Positions 16,970 through 24,923 of a stretch of 36,851 nucleotides of DNA are shown piece after piece. A model generated the notes under the pieces. That model worked only from the letters and a program-made list of their open reading frames with translations, was not told the origin of the DNA and searched no databases. Each line of letters starts with the position of its first letter. The first letter of the stretch is position 1. The DNA comes from Clostridia bacterium. GTDB taxonomy: Bacteria > Bacillota > Clostridia > Oscillospirales > Acutalibacteraceae. The stretch is taken from assembly GCA_017942105.1 (NCBI GenBank), contig JAGAVE010000049.1, positions 1 to 36,851 on the forward strand. The letters run 5' to 3'. A program made the translations under genes and the position numbers.

Positions 16970-18322
16970 TCAGTCTTTTTTGTAGTTCAAAATTTTAAAT
17001 GCTCCCCAGCCTGTTACGAGTACAAATGAAACCATAACAAGGATGTTATGAAGCTGGTCAAGATAGTAGAAATTCATATATTCCTGACAGCAGATAAACA
17101 TATAAGCCATAAAAATATAAATCACGAAGCAGGGAAGAGCAAAGGTGCAGAATTTTTCATAAGAAATCTTATTAAGAGTTATGCCAAACTTTTTAGCAAG
17201 GATTGCGACGATTGCAACTGACACAAGAACGGCAACGACAGTTGCTATGACCTGATATTCAGATTCATCAAAGCGTTCCAAAACGGGACGGACGATGCTG
17301 ACGCCAATCATTCCGACAAGGCCGAGAAGGAAGGTCAGGATATTTGTTATCTTCTGAGGAATTATATCAAGTGTCGGCTCGTTAACATCTTCAAGCGGTC
17401 TGAGATTTACCAGAAATGCTGTAATAATTCCACCTGCTAGGAAGCCTGTGAAATACTCCCAAAGCGACCAGGGAGCGAAGGTTTCGGGAAGGCTGTAGCC
17501 CTGAAGCATATGGTATCCTCCGTTTCCGAAAAAGAAGAAAAGGTCTGAAACGGTGATAGCGAAAGAGAATGCACAGCAGGTAACAGCACCCGTTGCGGCT
17601 GCTCTCTTATCTTTGATTATGAATCTTGTTGCTAAAAGGACGGCGAGAGCGCTGATTGCAGATGAAATTGCTTTGATTTCCTGAAAGTAGTTTCTGCCGG
17701 GAACGCCGAAATGCTTCTTTGCCCAGGCGTCATTGTCAAAATGCTGAAGGAATACCTTGTATACACTGTCATCAATTCCTGCGGCTCGAAGCTCATCTCC
17801 CAAAACTTTGCCCGATTCAGGCTGAACGAGATCAAGAATAAAGTGAGAAACGCTTGCTTTTGCAATCAGGTTGACGGCGTAAAAAATAACGACGAGAATT
17901 ATCAGGTCGCGGAGCTTCCACTGCTTGTCGCTGAAGCCTCGACCAAGCATGATTCCGAAAAGAGAAGCGCAACCAAAGCCAAGACAGAGCATCATAAATA
18001 CACCTGAGAGGGGTGAAATATAAGCGAAGCCGGCTTCACCAAGGTCAAGTCTGCCCGTAATCTGACTTAGAAGTGTTCCCCAGGCAGGTGTGGTTAGCAT
18101 AAAAGAAAGAGCTGTAAGTGCTGTCCAAAGAAGGTTAAGCTTTTTTCTTGCACCTATTGCCGCTGAAATAAACAGAACATAGACTATACCTGCGTTAAGA
18201 AGTCCCCAGGAAGAACCCCAACCGTGAGTTCCTCTGACACGCCAAAGAAAGCCCATAAGTAATGCGCCGATGAGGACGATGAACATTTTGCTGAAAACGG
18301 ATTGTTTTGTACGATCCTGCAT
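16970..18322 (-). CDS. Polytopic membrane protein of unknown function
   Basis: A 450-residue protein with about 11-12 hydrophobic segments spread over its length. A notable conserved-looking N-terminal stretch is FLWRVRGTHGWGSSWGLLNAG (read in parts: RVRGTHGWG, then SSWGLLNAG), placed at the end of the first membrane helix and rich in Gly, Trp and His. A loop at about 165-215 is more polar. I do not recognise the family. The size and topology would fit a transporter or an integral-membrane enzyme, but nothing selects between these. ATG 18322 follows AGGGGGA. It is a single-gene unit with its own promoter and terminator. Confidence 0.8.
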   Translation of the reverse strand: MQDRTKQSVFSKMFIVLIGALLMGFLWRVRGTHGWGSSWGLLNAGIVYVLFISAAIGARKKLNLLWTALTALSFMLTTPAWGTLLSQITGRLDLGEAGFAYISPLSGVFMMLCLGFGCASLFGIMLGRGFSDKQWKLRDLIILVVIFYAVNLIAKASVSHFILDLVQPESGKVLGDELRAAGIDDSVYKVFLQHFDNDAWAKKHFGVPGRNYFQEIKAISSAISALAVLLATRFIIKDKRAAATGAVTCCAFSFAITVSDLFFFFGNGGYHMLQGYSLPETFAPWSLWEYFTGFLAGGIITAFLVNLRPLEDVNEPTLDIIPQKITNILTFLLGLVGMIGVSIVRPVLERFDESEYQVIATVVAVLVSVAIVAILAKKFGITLNKISYEKFCTFALPCFVIYIFMAYMFICCQEYMNFYYLDQLHNILVMVSFVLVTGWGAFKILNYKKD

Positions 18323-18350
18323 AATAAATCCCCCTATTGTATTTTTCAGA

Positions 18351-18379
18351 ATTATAACATATTATGATTTCATTTTCAA
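18351..18379 (-). promoter_or_regulatory. Promoter of the polytopic membrane protein gene
   Basis: On the minus strand TTGAAA (18374-18379), a 17-bp spacer and TATAAT (18351-18356). Confidence 0.6.
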
Positions 18380-18397
18380 TATGCGCAATCTGTTTTG

Positions 18398-18426
18398 TTG
18401 ACAAAGAAGTTTGGGTATAGTATACT
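18398..18426 (+). promoter_or_regulatory. Promoter of tarI-tarJ, overlapping an inverted repeat
   Basis: A consensus TTGACA (18398-18403), a 17-bp spacer and TATACT (18421-18426). The -10 lies inside the left arm of a long inverted repeat, and the predicted start (near 18433) also falls in that arm. The leader to tarI is about 175 nt. Confidence 0.65.
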
Positions 18427-18573
18427 TTAATTACCAACAAACCATAAGGTTTTGAAAGGCATCTTCCCGCCTCGGCTTCGTTAAAAATCTTTGAAATAAC
18501 CGCGAAAACTGCTCGATTGTGCGTAATATATTGCATTTCAGACTTATGTGTGGTTGGTAATTAAAATATACTT
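18418..18573. repeat. MITE-like element: 31-bp imperfect terminal inverted repeats
   Basis: The left arm (18418-18448) and the right arm (18543-18573) match as inverted repeats at 26 of 31 positions; the core TTTAATTACCAAC is perfect in both. About 94 bp lie between the arms, with no credible reading frame. A clear target-site duplication was not found. It could be a miniature transposable element, a small structured RNA or leader, or an extended operator. It fills most of the gap upstream of tarI, the largest gene-free stretch in the window. Confidence 0.6.
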
Positions 18574-18608
18574 TAAGCAGTCAAATTGTTAAAGTGAGGT
18601 AATGTTTT

Positions 18609-19316
18609 ATGAATATAGCTGTTGTTCTCGCAGGTGGCTCCGGCAGCCGTATGGGTATGGTTGACAGACCGAAGCAGTTTATAGATATTTACGGAAAACC
18701 CGTTATAATTCATACATTGGAAGCTTTTGAAATCAATGAAAAAATTGATGCAATATGCGTTGTCTGTGTAAAAGAATGGCAGGATGATCTTTCACTCTGG
18801 CTCAAGGAGTATGATATCCGTAAGGTTCGTTGGATTGCAAACGCAGGCTCAACGAGGCAGGAATCCTCTCTCAATGCTCTTAATGCAATCAGCGAGGCTT
18901 GCAGCGATGACGACTATGTTATAATCCACGATGCTGCAAGGCCGCTTATTTCTCAGAAAATTATCAATGAAAATATAGAAAAAGTCCGCGAGTATGGCGC
19001 TTGCGATACGGTTGTTCCCGCTCACGATACAATCATCAGAAGCGTTGACGGCGAGACTTTGGAATCTATCCCTGTCCGTAAGGAGCTTTATATGGGTCAG
19101 ACTCCGCAATCGTTCAGATATTCAATCGTAAGAAAAGCTTATGATGATTATTTTGCAATGCCCGAAGATGAACGCCCTGAAATGACGGATGACTGTGGTC
19201 TTGTTCTTTACGGTGGAGTGAAAATCGGTATGGCGATGGGCGACAAGCTCAATATGAAAATAACAACGATGGAAGATTTGCTTCTTGTTAAGTCAATCGT
19301 AAGAACGGGCAGATAA
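18609..19316 (+). CDS. tarI: D-ribitol-5-phosphate cytidylyltransferase
   Basis: A 235-residue nucleotidyltransferase that makes CDP-ribitol from CTP and ribitol 5-phosphate for ribitol teichoic acid or related polymers. It has the N-terminal nucleotide loop LAGGSGSRMG (7-16), RPKQF (20-24), HDAARPL and GQTPQSF. IspD shares this fold and these motifs. TarI is preferred because the next gene is a TarJ-like reductase and the segment VRKELYMGQTPQSF fits TarI well. GAGGT precedes the ATG. It is expressed from a promoter embedded in an inverted repeat. No polymerase gene for ribitol phosphate is nearby. Confidence 0.85.
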   Translation: MNIAVVLAGGSGSRMGMVDRPKQFIDIYGKPVIIHTLEAFEINEKIDAICVVCVKEWQDDLSLWLKEYDIRKVRWIANAGSTRQESSLNALNAISEACSDDDYVIIHDAARPLISQKIINENIEKVREYGACDTVVPAHDTIIRSVDGETLESIPVRKELYMGQTPQSFRYSIVRKAYDDYFAMPEDERPEMTDDCGLVLYGGVKIGMAMGDKLNMKITTMEDLLLVKSIVRTGR

Positions 19317-19332
19317 GGAAGGGTGAAAAGCT

Positions 19333-20379
19333 TTGTTTGCTAAAAGCTACAAAATAACCGAACCGAAGAGATTTGAGATATTTATAGAGGATATTCAGAA
19401 TAACGATGTGCTCGTGCGCCCTGAGTACCTCGCAGTTTGCAAGGCAGATATTCGATACTATCTGGGAAACAGAAGCCTTAATGTGCTTAAGAGAAAATTT
19501 CCTATGAGCCTTATTCACGAGGCGACGGGTGTTGTTGTTAAGGATAAAAACGGTAATTTTGCACCGGGTCAGCGTGTCGTCCTTCTTCCATGCCGCAAGG
19601 CTGAGGATTGCGACGGAACAAAGTGTGATGAGTGCGTAAGAAATAACCCGCATCTTCTTGATAATTATTGCGCAGATTCTAAATTCTGTTCAAGTAATTT
19701 TGATGGATTCAGCAAGGAGCTTATGGATATCAGCTCGGATTACCTTGTGCCTGTTCCCGATGAGGTTGGCGCTGAGGCTGTTTTTTCAGAGCTTATTTCC
19801 GTCGGATGCTGTGCATTGAGAAGAGCAGGTCTTGAAAGGTCAAACGCTCCGAAGAATATCGCTGTCTGGGGCGACGGAATTATGGGCTATATTATAGCTC
19901 TCGTTGCAAAGTACAGCCTTGAATGTGAAGTCGATGTTATCGGCCTGAGCAAAGAAAAGCTCGCCGAGTTCGATTTTGCTAATATATATTATTCAAACGA
20001 TATTGAGGATTTGCCGAGAATGACGGTTGCCATTGAGGCCGTCGGCGGAAACGCATCCGGAATTGCCGCAAATCAGGCGATTGATAAGCTTTACTCGGGC
20101 GGAAAGCTCATTCTTTGCGGAGTTGCAAATGATAATATTCCGCTTAATACGAGAATGGTGCTCGAACACGGTCTTTCGATCAGAGGAACAACAAGAAGCA
20201 CCAGGTGCGACTTTGAAAATGCACTTGAGCTTCTTAAAATTGAAGGCTTCAGAGAAAGAGTGCTTAAGCTTCTTCTTTCAACTGTTGAGGTTGACGATAT
20301 TAAAAAGTATTACGCAGTGTTTGAGAAAGAATCAAAATCAACAGCGCTGGGTAAGAATATAATGAAGATTTCATTCTAA
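19333..20379 (+). CDS. tarJ: Ribulose-5-phosphate reductase (CDP-ribitol pathway)
   Basis: A 348-residue zinc-type medium-chain dehydrogenase that reduces ribulose 5-phosphate to ribitol 5-phosphate with NADPH, supplying TarI. The TarJ pattern is clear near the N-terminus: VRPEYLAVCKADIRYYLGNR, then KFPMSLIHEATG, giving zinc ligand C36 and the H62-E63 pair. The Rossmann segment is WGDGIMGY. The DGTKCDECVRNNPH region holds extra cysteines where the structural zinc lobe would lie. Start TTG 19333 follows AGGAAGGG located at the end of tarI, 16 nt between the genes, so they form one operon. Confidence 0.87.
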   Translation: MFAKSYKITEPKRFEIFIEDIQNNDVLVRPEYLAVCKADIRYYLGNRSLNVLKRKFPMSLIHEATGVVVKDKNGNFAPGQRVVLLPCRKAEDCDGTKCDECVRNNPHLLDNYCADSKFCSSNFDGFSKELMDISSDYLVPVPDEVGAEAVFSELISVGCCALRRAGLERSNAPKNIAVWGDGIMGYIIALVAKYSLECEVDVIGLSKEKLAEFDFANIYYSNDIEDLPRMTVAIEAVGGNASGIAANQAIDKLYSGGKLILCGVANDNIPLNTRMVLEHGLSIRGTTRSTRCDFENALELLKIEGFRERVLKLLLSTVEVDDIKKYYAVFEKESKSTALGKNIMKISF

Positions 20380-20412
20380 GGTGGATTTGTCCGCAAAAGT
20401 GAAGGAATAATT

Positions 20413-20450
20413 ATCGGCTTGCAGAATTTCTGCAAGCCGATTTCTATATG
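20413..20450. terminator. Bidirectional terminator between tarJ and the PHP gene
   Basis: ATCGGCTTGCAGA (20413-20425) and TCTGCAAGCCGAT (20429-20441) form a 13-bp stem with a 3-nt loop, between convergent genes. T-rich bases are present but not a long T-run on either side. Confidence 0.65.
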
Positions 20451-21172
20451 TGCATTTCGGGAAGTGATTTGATATAATCGATAACTGCTTTTGCGGAGTT
20501 TTCAGGCAAGTCTATGATGTTTTCTGCATCCTTAATGTTTTCAAGATAATGCGCATCAGAATCAACAAAGACCTGAACACCTGAAAGAATCGGATGAGCT
20601 TTTATAAGAGCTTCTCTGTCAGCTTCGGCTGTCATTTCAACGCAGGAAAATTTCATATCCTCCGTTATCATACCAAGATTTGAAAGGACGCTGTAAGAGC
20701 TTCTGTCAATATGTGCAGGATAGCAGACACCACCGTAGCTGTGTACCGTTTCGCAGACTCCGCTGATGCTTATTGAGCTTGCGAGGGTCAGGAGCTTTTC
20801 CTGCTTGCCGAGAATGTTGTCTCTTTCGTTCATAATCAACTGTTCGCCGAAAATATCGGGTCTGTTTTTGACGGGAGGCATCGTTGAAATAACGAAGTCA
20901 GAAAACCTCATAGCGTTTTCAATATCGTCAAAAAGGCATACGATATGAACTTCTTCCGAAGTGCAAAGCTCCATCCCCGGGATTACGGTTATCCCGATTT
21001 CTTTTCCAACCTTGATTGCGGACGCACAGTTTTCGCAAGAGTTGTGATCTGTCAGCGCGATGATATCAAGCCCGAGAAGCTTTGCCATATTGACAAGGTT
21101 GTAGGGTGTCATATCGTTGTCGCCACAGGGCGAAAGACACGAATGAGTATGAAAATCGTAATATAGCTTCAT
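20444..21172 (-). CDS. PHP-domain metallo-phosphoesterase
   Basis: A 242-residue PHP-domain hydrolase with the metal-binding motifs in order: DFHTHSCLS, LTDHNS, GMELCTSEE, YPAHIDRSS and DSDAHY. This is a typical three-metal phosphoesterase site; the substrate is unknown. It is the last gene of a five-gene operon with two DRTGG proteins, a HATPase and an [FeFe]-hydrogenase-like protein, and starts 1 nt after the DRTGG stop. The context suggests a role in hydrolysing a phosphorylated signal or cofactor connected with the hydrogenase module, which is inference. Confidence 0.85.
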   Translation of the reverse strand: MKLYYDFHTHSCLSPCGDNDMTPYNLVNMAKLLGLDIIALTDHNSCENCASAIKVGKEIGITVIPGMELCTSEEVHIVCLFDDIENAMRFSDFVISTMPPVKNRPDIFGEQLIMNERDNILGKQEKLLTLASSISISGVCETVHSYGGVCYPAHIDRSSYSVLSNLGMITEDMKFSCVEMTAEADREALIKAHPILSGVQVFVDSDAHYLENIKDAENIIDLPENSAKAVIDYIKSLPEMHI

Positions 21173-21173
21173 T

Positions 21174-21500
21174 TTAAATCAGCCTTGAAATGGCGGCCGC
21201 CATCTGATATGAGTTTTTCTCTGTCTGAAGGATTATAACATCATTCTGTTTTGCTCTGTTCAGCGCGTCGCCATCAAGGGCGGCGTTTTCCGTAAGCACA
21301 ATGCAAGCTACATCCGCCAGAACAGCAACACCAATTGAATTGATATTACCCATAACAGTCAACCAGACATCACCCTCATTAGCGCGTGACATTACCCAAC
21401 TGAGCAGATCGCCGCAGTAGCATCCGTTTATTTCTTTGTTGAGCTCTTCTCCGCAGAGGACTTTTAAATCAAGCTCTTCAGTAAGTTTTTTTACGTCCAT
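21174..21500 (-). CDS. DRTGG-domain protein
   Basis: A 108-residue single-domain protein of the DRTGG family, a small regulatory fold also found in some phosphate acetyltransferases. It has the family pattern DLKVLCGEELNKEINGCYCGDLLSWVM followed by hydrophobic strands (VWLTVMG, CIVLTENA, VIILQTEKN) typical of these proteins, split here to short stretches. It overlaps the hydrogenase gene by 10 bp and is preceded by GAGGAG. A second, divergent DRTGG gene opens the same operon, so the cassette probably uses two paralogous DRTGG subunits. Confidence 0.8.
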   Translation of the reverse strand: MDVKKLTEELDLKVLCGEELNKEINGCYCGDLLSWVMSRANEGDVWLTVMGNINSIGVAVLADVACIVLTENAALDGDALNRAKQNDVIILQTEKNSYQMAAAISRLI

Positions 21501-22822
21501 TTCAGTTTCTCCTCGTCAATACCTCTGAAAGGTACGGGTATTAGTTTATCGATGCCCTTTTCACTGAGCTCTTTTGAAGCCATCTCACTTTTGATTCTGA
21601 AAATACAATCATCAACGCTAGCATATCCTCTTACGATATCCTCAGCAAGAGCGCGGCAGGTCGGGGCGCCGCAGGTGCCGCAGTCAAGACCCGGAAAGTT
21701 TTCAACCATCGCTGAAACCTGATTCATAAGCTTCATTGAATCCGTAACATTATCAGCAAGCTTGAGAACGGAAAGAGGCTCAAGGGGATAGTCCCAGCCA
21801 AGCTCCTTCGGGATTTCAGTTTCAATATGATTGCAGGAAATGGGAAGATATTTTTTGAGAGTTGTAAGTCTCGTTTTTGCAACGAAGGTGTTTGCAACAG
21901 TAAGACAACCGCCGACGCATCCTCCGGTGCAAGCATTAAGCTCGATAAACTCGATGTCATTGAGCTTTTCGTCCTCAACCTCTTCAAGAATCTGAATAAC
22001 ATTTTCAATGCCGTCTGCAGCTATGTATTTTTCGCACAGTGAAGCTGATGCTTCGCCGCCGCTTGCAGCCCAGCCGACACCGATTCTGCCTGATTGCTCA
22101 AGAGATCTGAGCTTCTCAGAATCGAGTTTTTCCATTTTCTGCAGAAGAATAGGATAAATCTCACTCATCGCAATCGCTCCGTTAACATCAGAACTGTTTG
22201 CGGCGAGAGGGGATTTGATAGCCGTTATCTTTGCAGGGCAAGGTGTTATGAAAAATACACCGATATCCTCGTCGGGAAGTCCTGTTTTTTCTCTTGCCTC
22301 TATTCGTGCAAGCCTTGCAGATTCATCCATAGGTGTTTTGAGGGTGATCATATTGTCGATCAGCTCAGGGTAACGGACACGGATAAGTCTTATAACAGCA
22401 GGGCAGGCCGTAGAGATAACGGGTTTTATAAGATTTTGAGTTTTAAGCATCTTTCTTGTTGCATCAGAAACGATTTCAGCTCCCTTTGCAACTTCAAAAA
22501 CGCTGTCAAAGCCAATTTCCAGAAGCGCCGTAAGAACATAGTTCACATCGTCAAGATTGTTGAACTGACCGTAAAGCGACGGCGCAGGCAGAGCGATTTT
22601 ATATTTATAAGCCTCAATGTCGGAAAGAGGGTCACTCATTGCAGTTTTGGCATGGTGAGGGCAGATACGGATACATTCGCCGCAGTCGATGCAACGCTCA
22701 GAAATGATCGTCGCCTTACCGCGTCGTACACGGATTGCCTGAGTCGGACAGCGTTTGATACAGTTCATACAGCCGAGACATTTGTCTTTGTTCAGGCTAA
22801 CTGAATGAAACACAGTACTCAT
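21491..22822 (-). CDS. [FeFe]-hydrogenase-like protein, sensory type
   Basis: A 443-residue iron-sulfur protein. Two ferredoxin clusters are at the N-terminus (C15/18/21/25 and C44/47/50/54). H-cluster ligands remain: C140 in STACP (L1), C195 in TPCPAK (L2), and C298 and C302 in NACTGGC (L3). Where catalytic enzymes have TSCCP, this protein has TAC, so the proton-relay cysteine is Ala139, a change known from HydS-type sensory hydrogenases. L2 starts with Thr instead of Met. A C-terminal 4Fe-4S motif (C381, C384, C389, C406) is added, but no PAS domain. Together with a HATPase neighbour it probably senses hydrogen or redox state. AAGGAGG precedes the ATG. Confidence 0.87.
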   Translation of the reverse strand: MSTVFHSVSLNKDKCLGCMNCIKRCPTQAIRVRRGKATIISERCIDCGECIRICPHHAKTAMSDPLSDIEAYKYKIALPAPSLYGQFNNLDDVNYVLTALLEIGFDSVFEVAKGAEIVSDATRKMLKTQNLIKPVISTACPAVIRLIRVRYPELIDNMITLKTPMDESARLARIEAREKTGLPDEDIGVFFITPCPAKITAIKSPLAANSSDVNGAIAMSEIYPILLQKMEKLDSEKLRSLEQSGRIGVGWAASGGEASASLCEKYIAADGIENVIQILEEVEDEKLNDIEFIELNACTGGCVGGCLTVANTFVAKTRLTTLKKYLPISCNHIETEIPKELGWDYPLEPLSVLKLADNVTDSMKLMNQVSAMVENFPGLDCGTCGAPTCRALAEDIVRGYASVDDCIFRIKSEMASKELSEKGIDKLIPVPFRGIDEEKLKWT

Positions 22823-22854
22823 TTTTCTCCTCCTTTTGATTTTAATGCTGATAA

Positions 22855-23277
22855 TTATTTGTTGAAAATTTTAAGTGTGATAGTTGTACCGACGCCGATT
22901 TCGGTGTCGATTCTCATTTCGTCTGTGTATTTTTTGATGTTCGGCAGACCCATACCTGCACCGAAGCCGAGTGAACGCACATTTTCGGGCGCTGTTGAAT
23001 AGCCTTCCTTCATAGCAAGTTCAACATCAGGAATACCGGGGCCTTTATCCGCAAGGACAACCGTTATACATTCGGGAGTGATAATTGCATCAATTACGCC
23101 ACCCTCAGCGTGGATAACCATATTGATTTCAGCCTCATAGACTGCGATTGCGACATTTCTTACAAGTGCCGCGTCAAAACCGAGATCCTTAAGAGAGCGC
23201 TTAAGCTTGCCTGATGCTTCACCTGCGCAGGTGAAATCATAGGCATTGACATCATAATGAAGTTTTACCTCTTCCAT
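22855..23277 (-). CDS. RsbW-like ATP-binding (HATPase) regulatory protein
   Basis: A 140-residue GHKL ATPase domain without other domains, as in anti-sigma/serine-kinase regulators. The N-box is EAEINMVIHA, the G1 box DKGPGIPD and the G2 box GFGAGMGLPNI. No HisKA domain or sensor is fused. It overlaps the upstream DRTGG gene by one base (TAATG) and precedes the hydrogenase-like gene, so a kinase or anti-sigma output for the hydrogenase sensor is plausible. No cognate anti-anti-sigma factor (STAS) lies in the window. Confidence 0.87.
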   Translation of the reverse strand: MEEVKLHYDVNAYDFTCAGEASGKLKRSLKDLGFDAALVRNVAIAVYEAEINMVIHAEGGVIDAIITPECITVVLADKGPGIPDVELAMKEGYSTAPENVRSLGFGAGMGLPNIKKYTDEMRIDTEIGVGTTITLKIFNK

Positions 23278-23627
23278 TATTTTCCGCTGCCTCCTCTGAG
23301 TCCGTGTGCATAAAGTAGACCACAGGATGTGAACATTTCGAGATCGGTCTTGATAAGAACAATCTCACGGTCTTCTGCAAGATTGATCATTCCGATGTCG
23401 GGTGATTTACCTCTTACGAAAACGATACATTTCATATCCATCATCTCAGCAGTTCTTACGACCTGAGGATTCACAAGTCCGGTAAGCAGAACTGCCTGCT
23501 CTTTAACATATGCGAGAACATCGCTCATCATATCACTGCCGCAAGCTTTAAAAACTTCACGGTCGAGGAATTCCTCACCGTAAACGATAGTACCGTCGAG
23601 AATTTCAATAATTTCTTTAACCGTCAT
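23277..23627 (-). CDS. DRTGG-domain protein, first gene of the hydrogenase cassette
   Basis: A 116-residue DRTGG-family protein, showing TVKEIIEILDGTIVYGEE, then ACGSDMMSDVLAYV, and C-terminal strands (CIVFVRGK, EIVLIKTD) with a Gly-rich end HGLRGGSGK. It opens the cassette, has GGAGGG before ATG 23627 and its own promoter, and its stop shares a base with the HATPase start. It is paralogous to the later DRTGG gene (21174-21500), but the two are clearly different in sequence. Confidence 0.82.
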   Translation of the reverse strand: MTVKEIIEILDGTIVYGEEFLDREVFKACGSDMMSDVLAYVKEQAVLLTGLVNPQVVRTAEMMDMKCIVFVRGKSPDIGMINLAEDREIVLIKTDLEMFTSCGLLYAHGLRGGSGK

Positions 23628-23653
23628 ATTTAACCCTCCATGAGAATTATTAC

Positions 23654-23681
23654 ATTATATGATACCATACATCACGGTAAA
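23654..23681 (-). promoter_or_regulatory. Promoter of the DRTGG-hydrogenase operon
   Basis: On the minus strand TTTACC (23676-23681), a 16-bp spacer and TATAAT (23654-23659). Confidence 0.5.
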
Positions 23682-23773
23682 AATCTACATAAAAAACTTC
23701 TAAATTTACTAAAAAATGTGAAAAATCAATGAACTTTTTGGATGAAGACATATGAACAGGAGCGTGAACCATT

Positions 23774-23824
23774 AACAAAAAAACAAAACACCCGCAAAGA
23801 TAAGATTAAATCTTTACAGGTGTT
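23774..23824 (-). terminator. Terminator of trpS
   Basis: The arms 23787-23801 and 23810-23824 pair over 15 bp (two G-U wobbles in the RNA), with an 8-nt loop. On the minus strand TTGTTTTTTTG follows. Confidence 0.85.
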
Positions 23825-23853
23825 AAATGCGAATATTAAACTTTCAATAAAGC

Positions 23854-24864
23854 TTATTTCTTGATCTGCCAGAAGCCGACTTTCTTCATAACCTTTGAGA
23901 GGGTCTTGTTTGCGATGTATGAAGCTTTCATTGCGCCCTCTGCGGCACATTTTTCGATGTATGCCTTATCAGCCATAAGCTCGTTGTACTTTTCCTGAAC
24001 GGGTCTGATGCTTTCGATAACGCTTTCTGCAACTGCAAGCTTGAAATCACCGTAGCCTTTGCCGTCAAATTCCTTTTCAATTGTATCGTAATCAAGTCCT
24101 GTGCAGCAGGAGTAGATTGACATAAGGTTGTTGATGCCGTCCTTACCGTCAGCATATCTTACTTTTGCCTCAGAGTCGGTAACTGCAGACTTGAACTTCT
24201 TACGGATATCATCGGGAGTGTCAAGAAGAGAAACGGAAGCTTTCGGATTCGGGTCGGATTTGGACATCTTCTTTGTCGGATCCTGAAGGGACATAACCCT
24301 TGCACCTGCTTTACCGATGTAGGGATTGGGAATCGTGAATGTAGGTGAGTAGATTCCGTTGAAACGCTCGGCGATATCTCTTGCAAGCTCAAGGTGCTGT
24401 TTCTGGTCTGCACCGATGGGCACATAATCTGCCTGATAAAGAAGTATGTCTGCTGCCATAAGAGTAGGATATGAGAAAAGACCGACATTGATATTGTCTG
24501 CGTGCTTTGCAGACTTATCCTTGAACTGAGTCATTCTTGCAGCTTCACCAAACTGAGTGTAGCAGTTGAGAATCCATGCAAGCTCTGCGTGCTGAGGTAC
24601 ATGCGACTGAACGAAAACAACACTCTCCTCAGGGTCAAGACCGATTGCAAGAAGCAAAGCGTACATTTCAAGTGTCTGCTTGCGAAGCTTTGCAGGCTCC
24701 TGACGGACGGTGATTGCGTGAAGGTCAGCGACGGCATAAAGGCAGTCGTTATCCTTACTCATTGAAGCCCAGTTCTTGAGCGCTCCGAGATAGTTGCCGA
24801 GTGTGGGTACGCTCGTCGGCTGGATTGCACTGAGCACTCTTGCTTTCTTTTCTGTATTTTCCAT
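23854..24864 (-). CDS. trpS: Tryptophanyl-tRNA synthetase
   Basis: A 336-residue class I synthetase that charges tRNA-Trp. The HIGH-equivalent is PTSVPTLGNYLG near the N-terminus and the second signature is KKMSKSDPN. Length is normal. ATG 24864 is preceded by GGAGG. It is transcribed alone. The leader is about 25 nt, too short for a T-box, and instead contains a small perfect palindrome directly after the -10. The opposite-strand promoter of the HAD gene overlaps its -35. Confidence 0.96.
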   Translation of the reverse strand: MENTEKKARVLSAIQPTSVPTLGNYLGALKNWASMSKDNDCLYAVADLHAITVRQEPAKLRKQTLEMYALLLAIGLDPEESVVFVQSHVPQHAELAWILNCYTQFGEAARMTQFKDKSAKHADNINVGLFSYPTLMAADILLYQADYVPIGADQKQHLELARDIAERFNGIYSPTFTIPNPYIGKAGARVMSLQDPTKKMSKSDPNPKASVSLLDTPDDIRKKFKSAVTDSEAKVRYADGKDGINNLMSIYSCCTGLDYDTIEKEFDGKGYGDFKLAVAESVIESIRPVQEKYNELMADKAYIEKCAAEGAMKASYIANKTLSKVMKKVGFWQIKK

Positions 24865-24877
24865 AATAATACCTCCG

Positions 24878-24896
24878 ATGTGTAACTGCTACACAT
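24878..24896. promoter_or_regulatory. Palindrome in the trpS leader, candidate operator
   Basis: ATGTGTA (24878-24884), 5 bp, TACACAT (24890-24896), perfect. It overlaps the trpS -10 by two bases and covers the expected transcription start, so it could be an operator or a small leader hairpin. Confidence 0.45.
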
Positions 24897-24923
24897 TTTA
24901 ACATATTTAAACGGGATTGTAAA
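24895..24923 (-). promoter_or_regulatory. Promoter of trpS
   Basis: On the minus strand TTTACA (24918-24923), a 17-bp spacer and TAAAAT (24895-24900). Confidence 0.62.

Noticed and set aside
18195..18536. 113-codon minus-strand ORF through the inverted-repeat element
   Set aside because: It overlaps the start of the membrane protein gene and its promoter in another frame, and has no family features.
18609..19316. IspD rather than TarI
   Set aside because: The fold cannot separate them, but the adjacent TarJ-like reductase favours TarI. This remains a moderate call.
23726..23950. Minus-strand ORF across the trpS terminator
   Set aside because: It spans the terminator and the trpS 3' end in another frame, with no ribosome-binding site.
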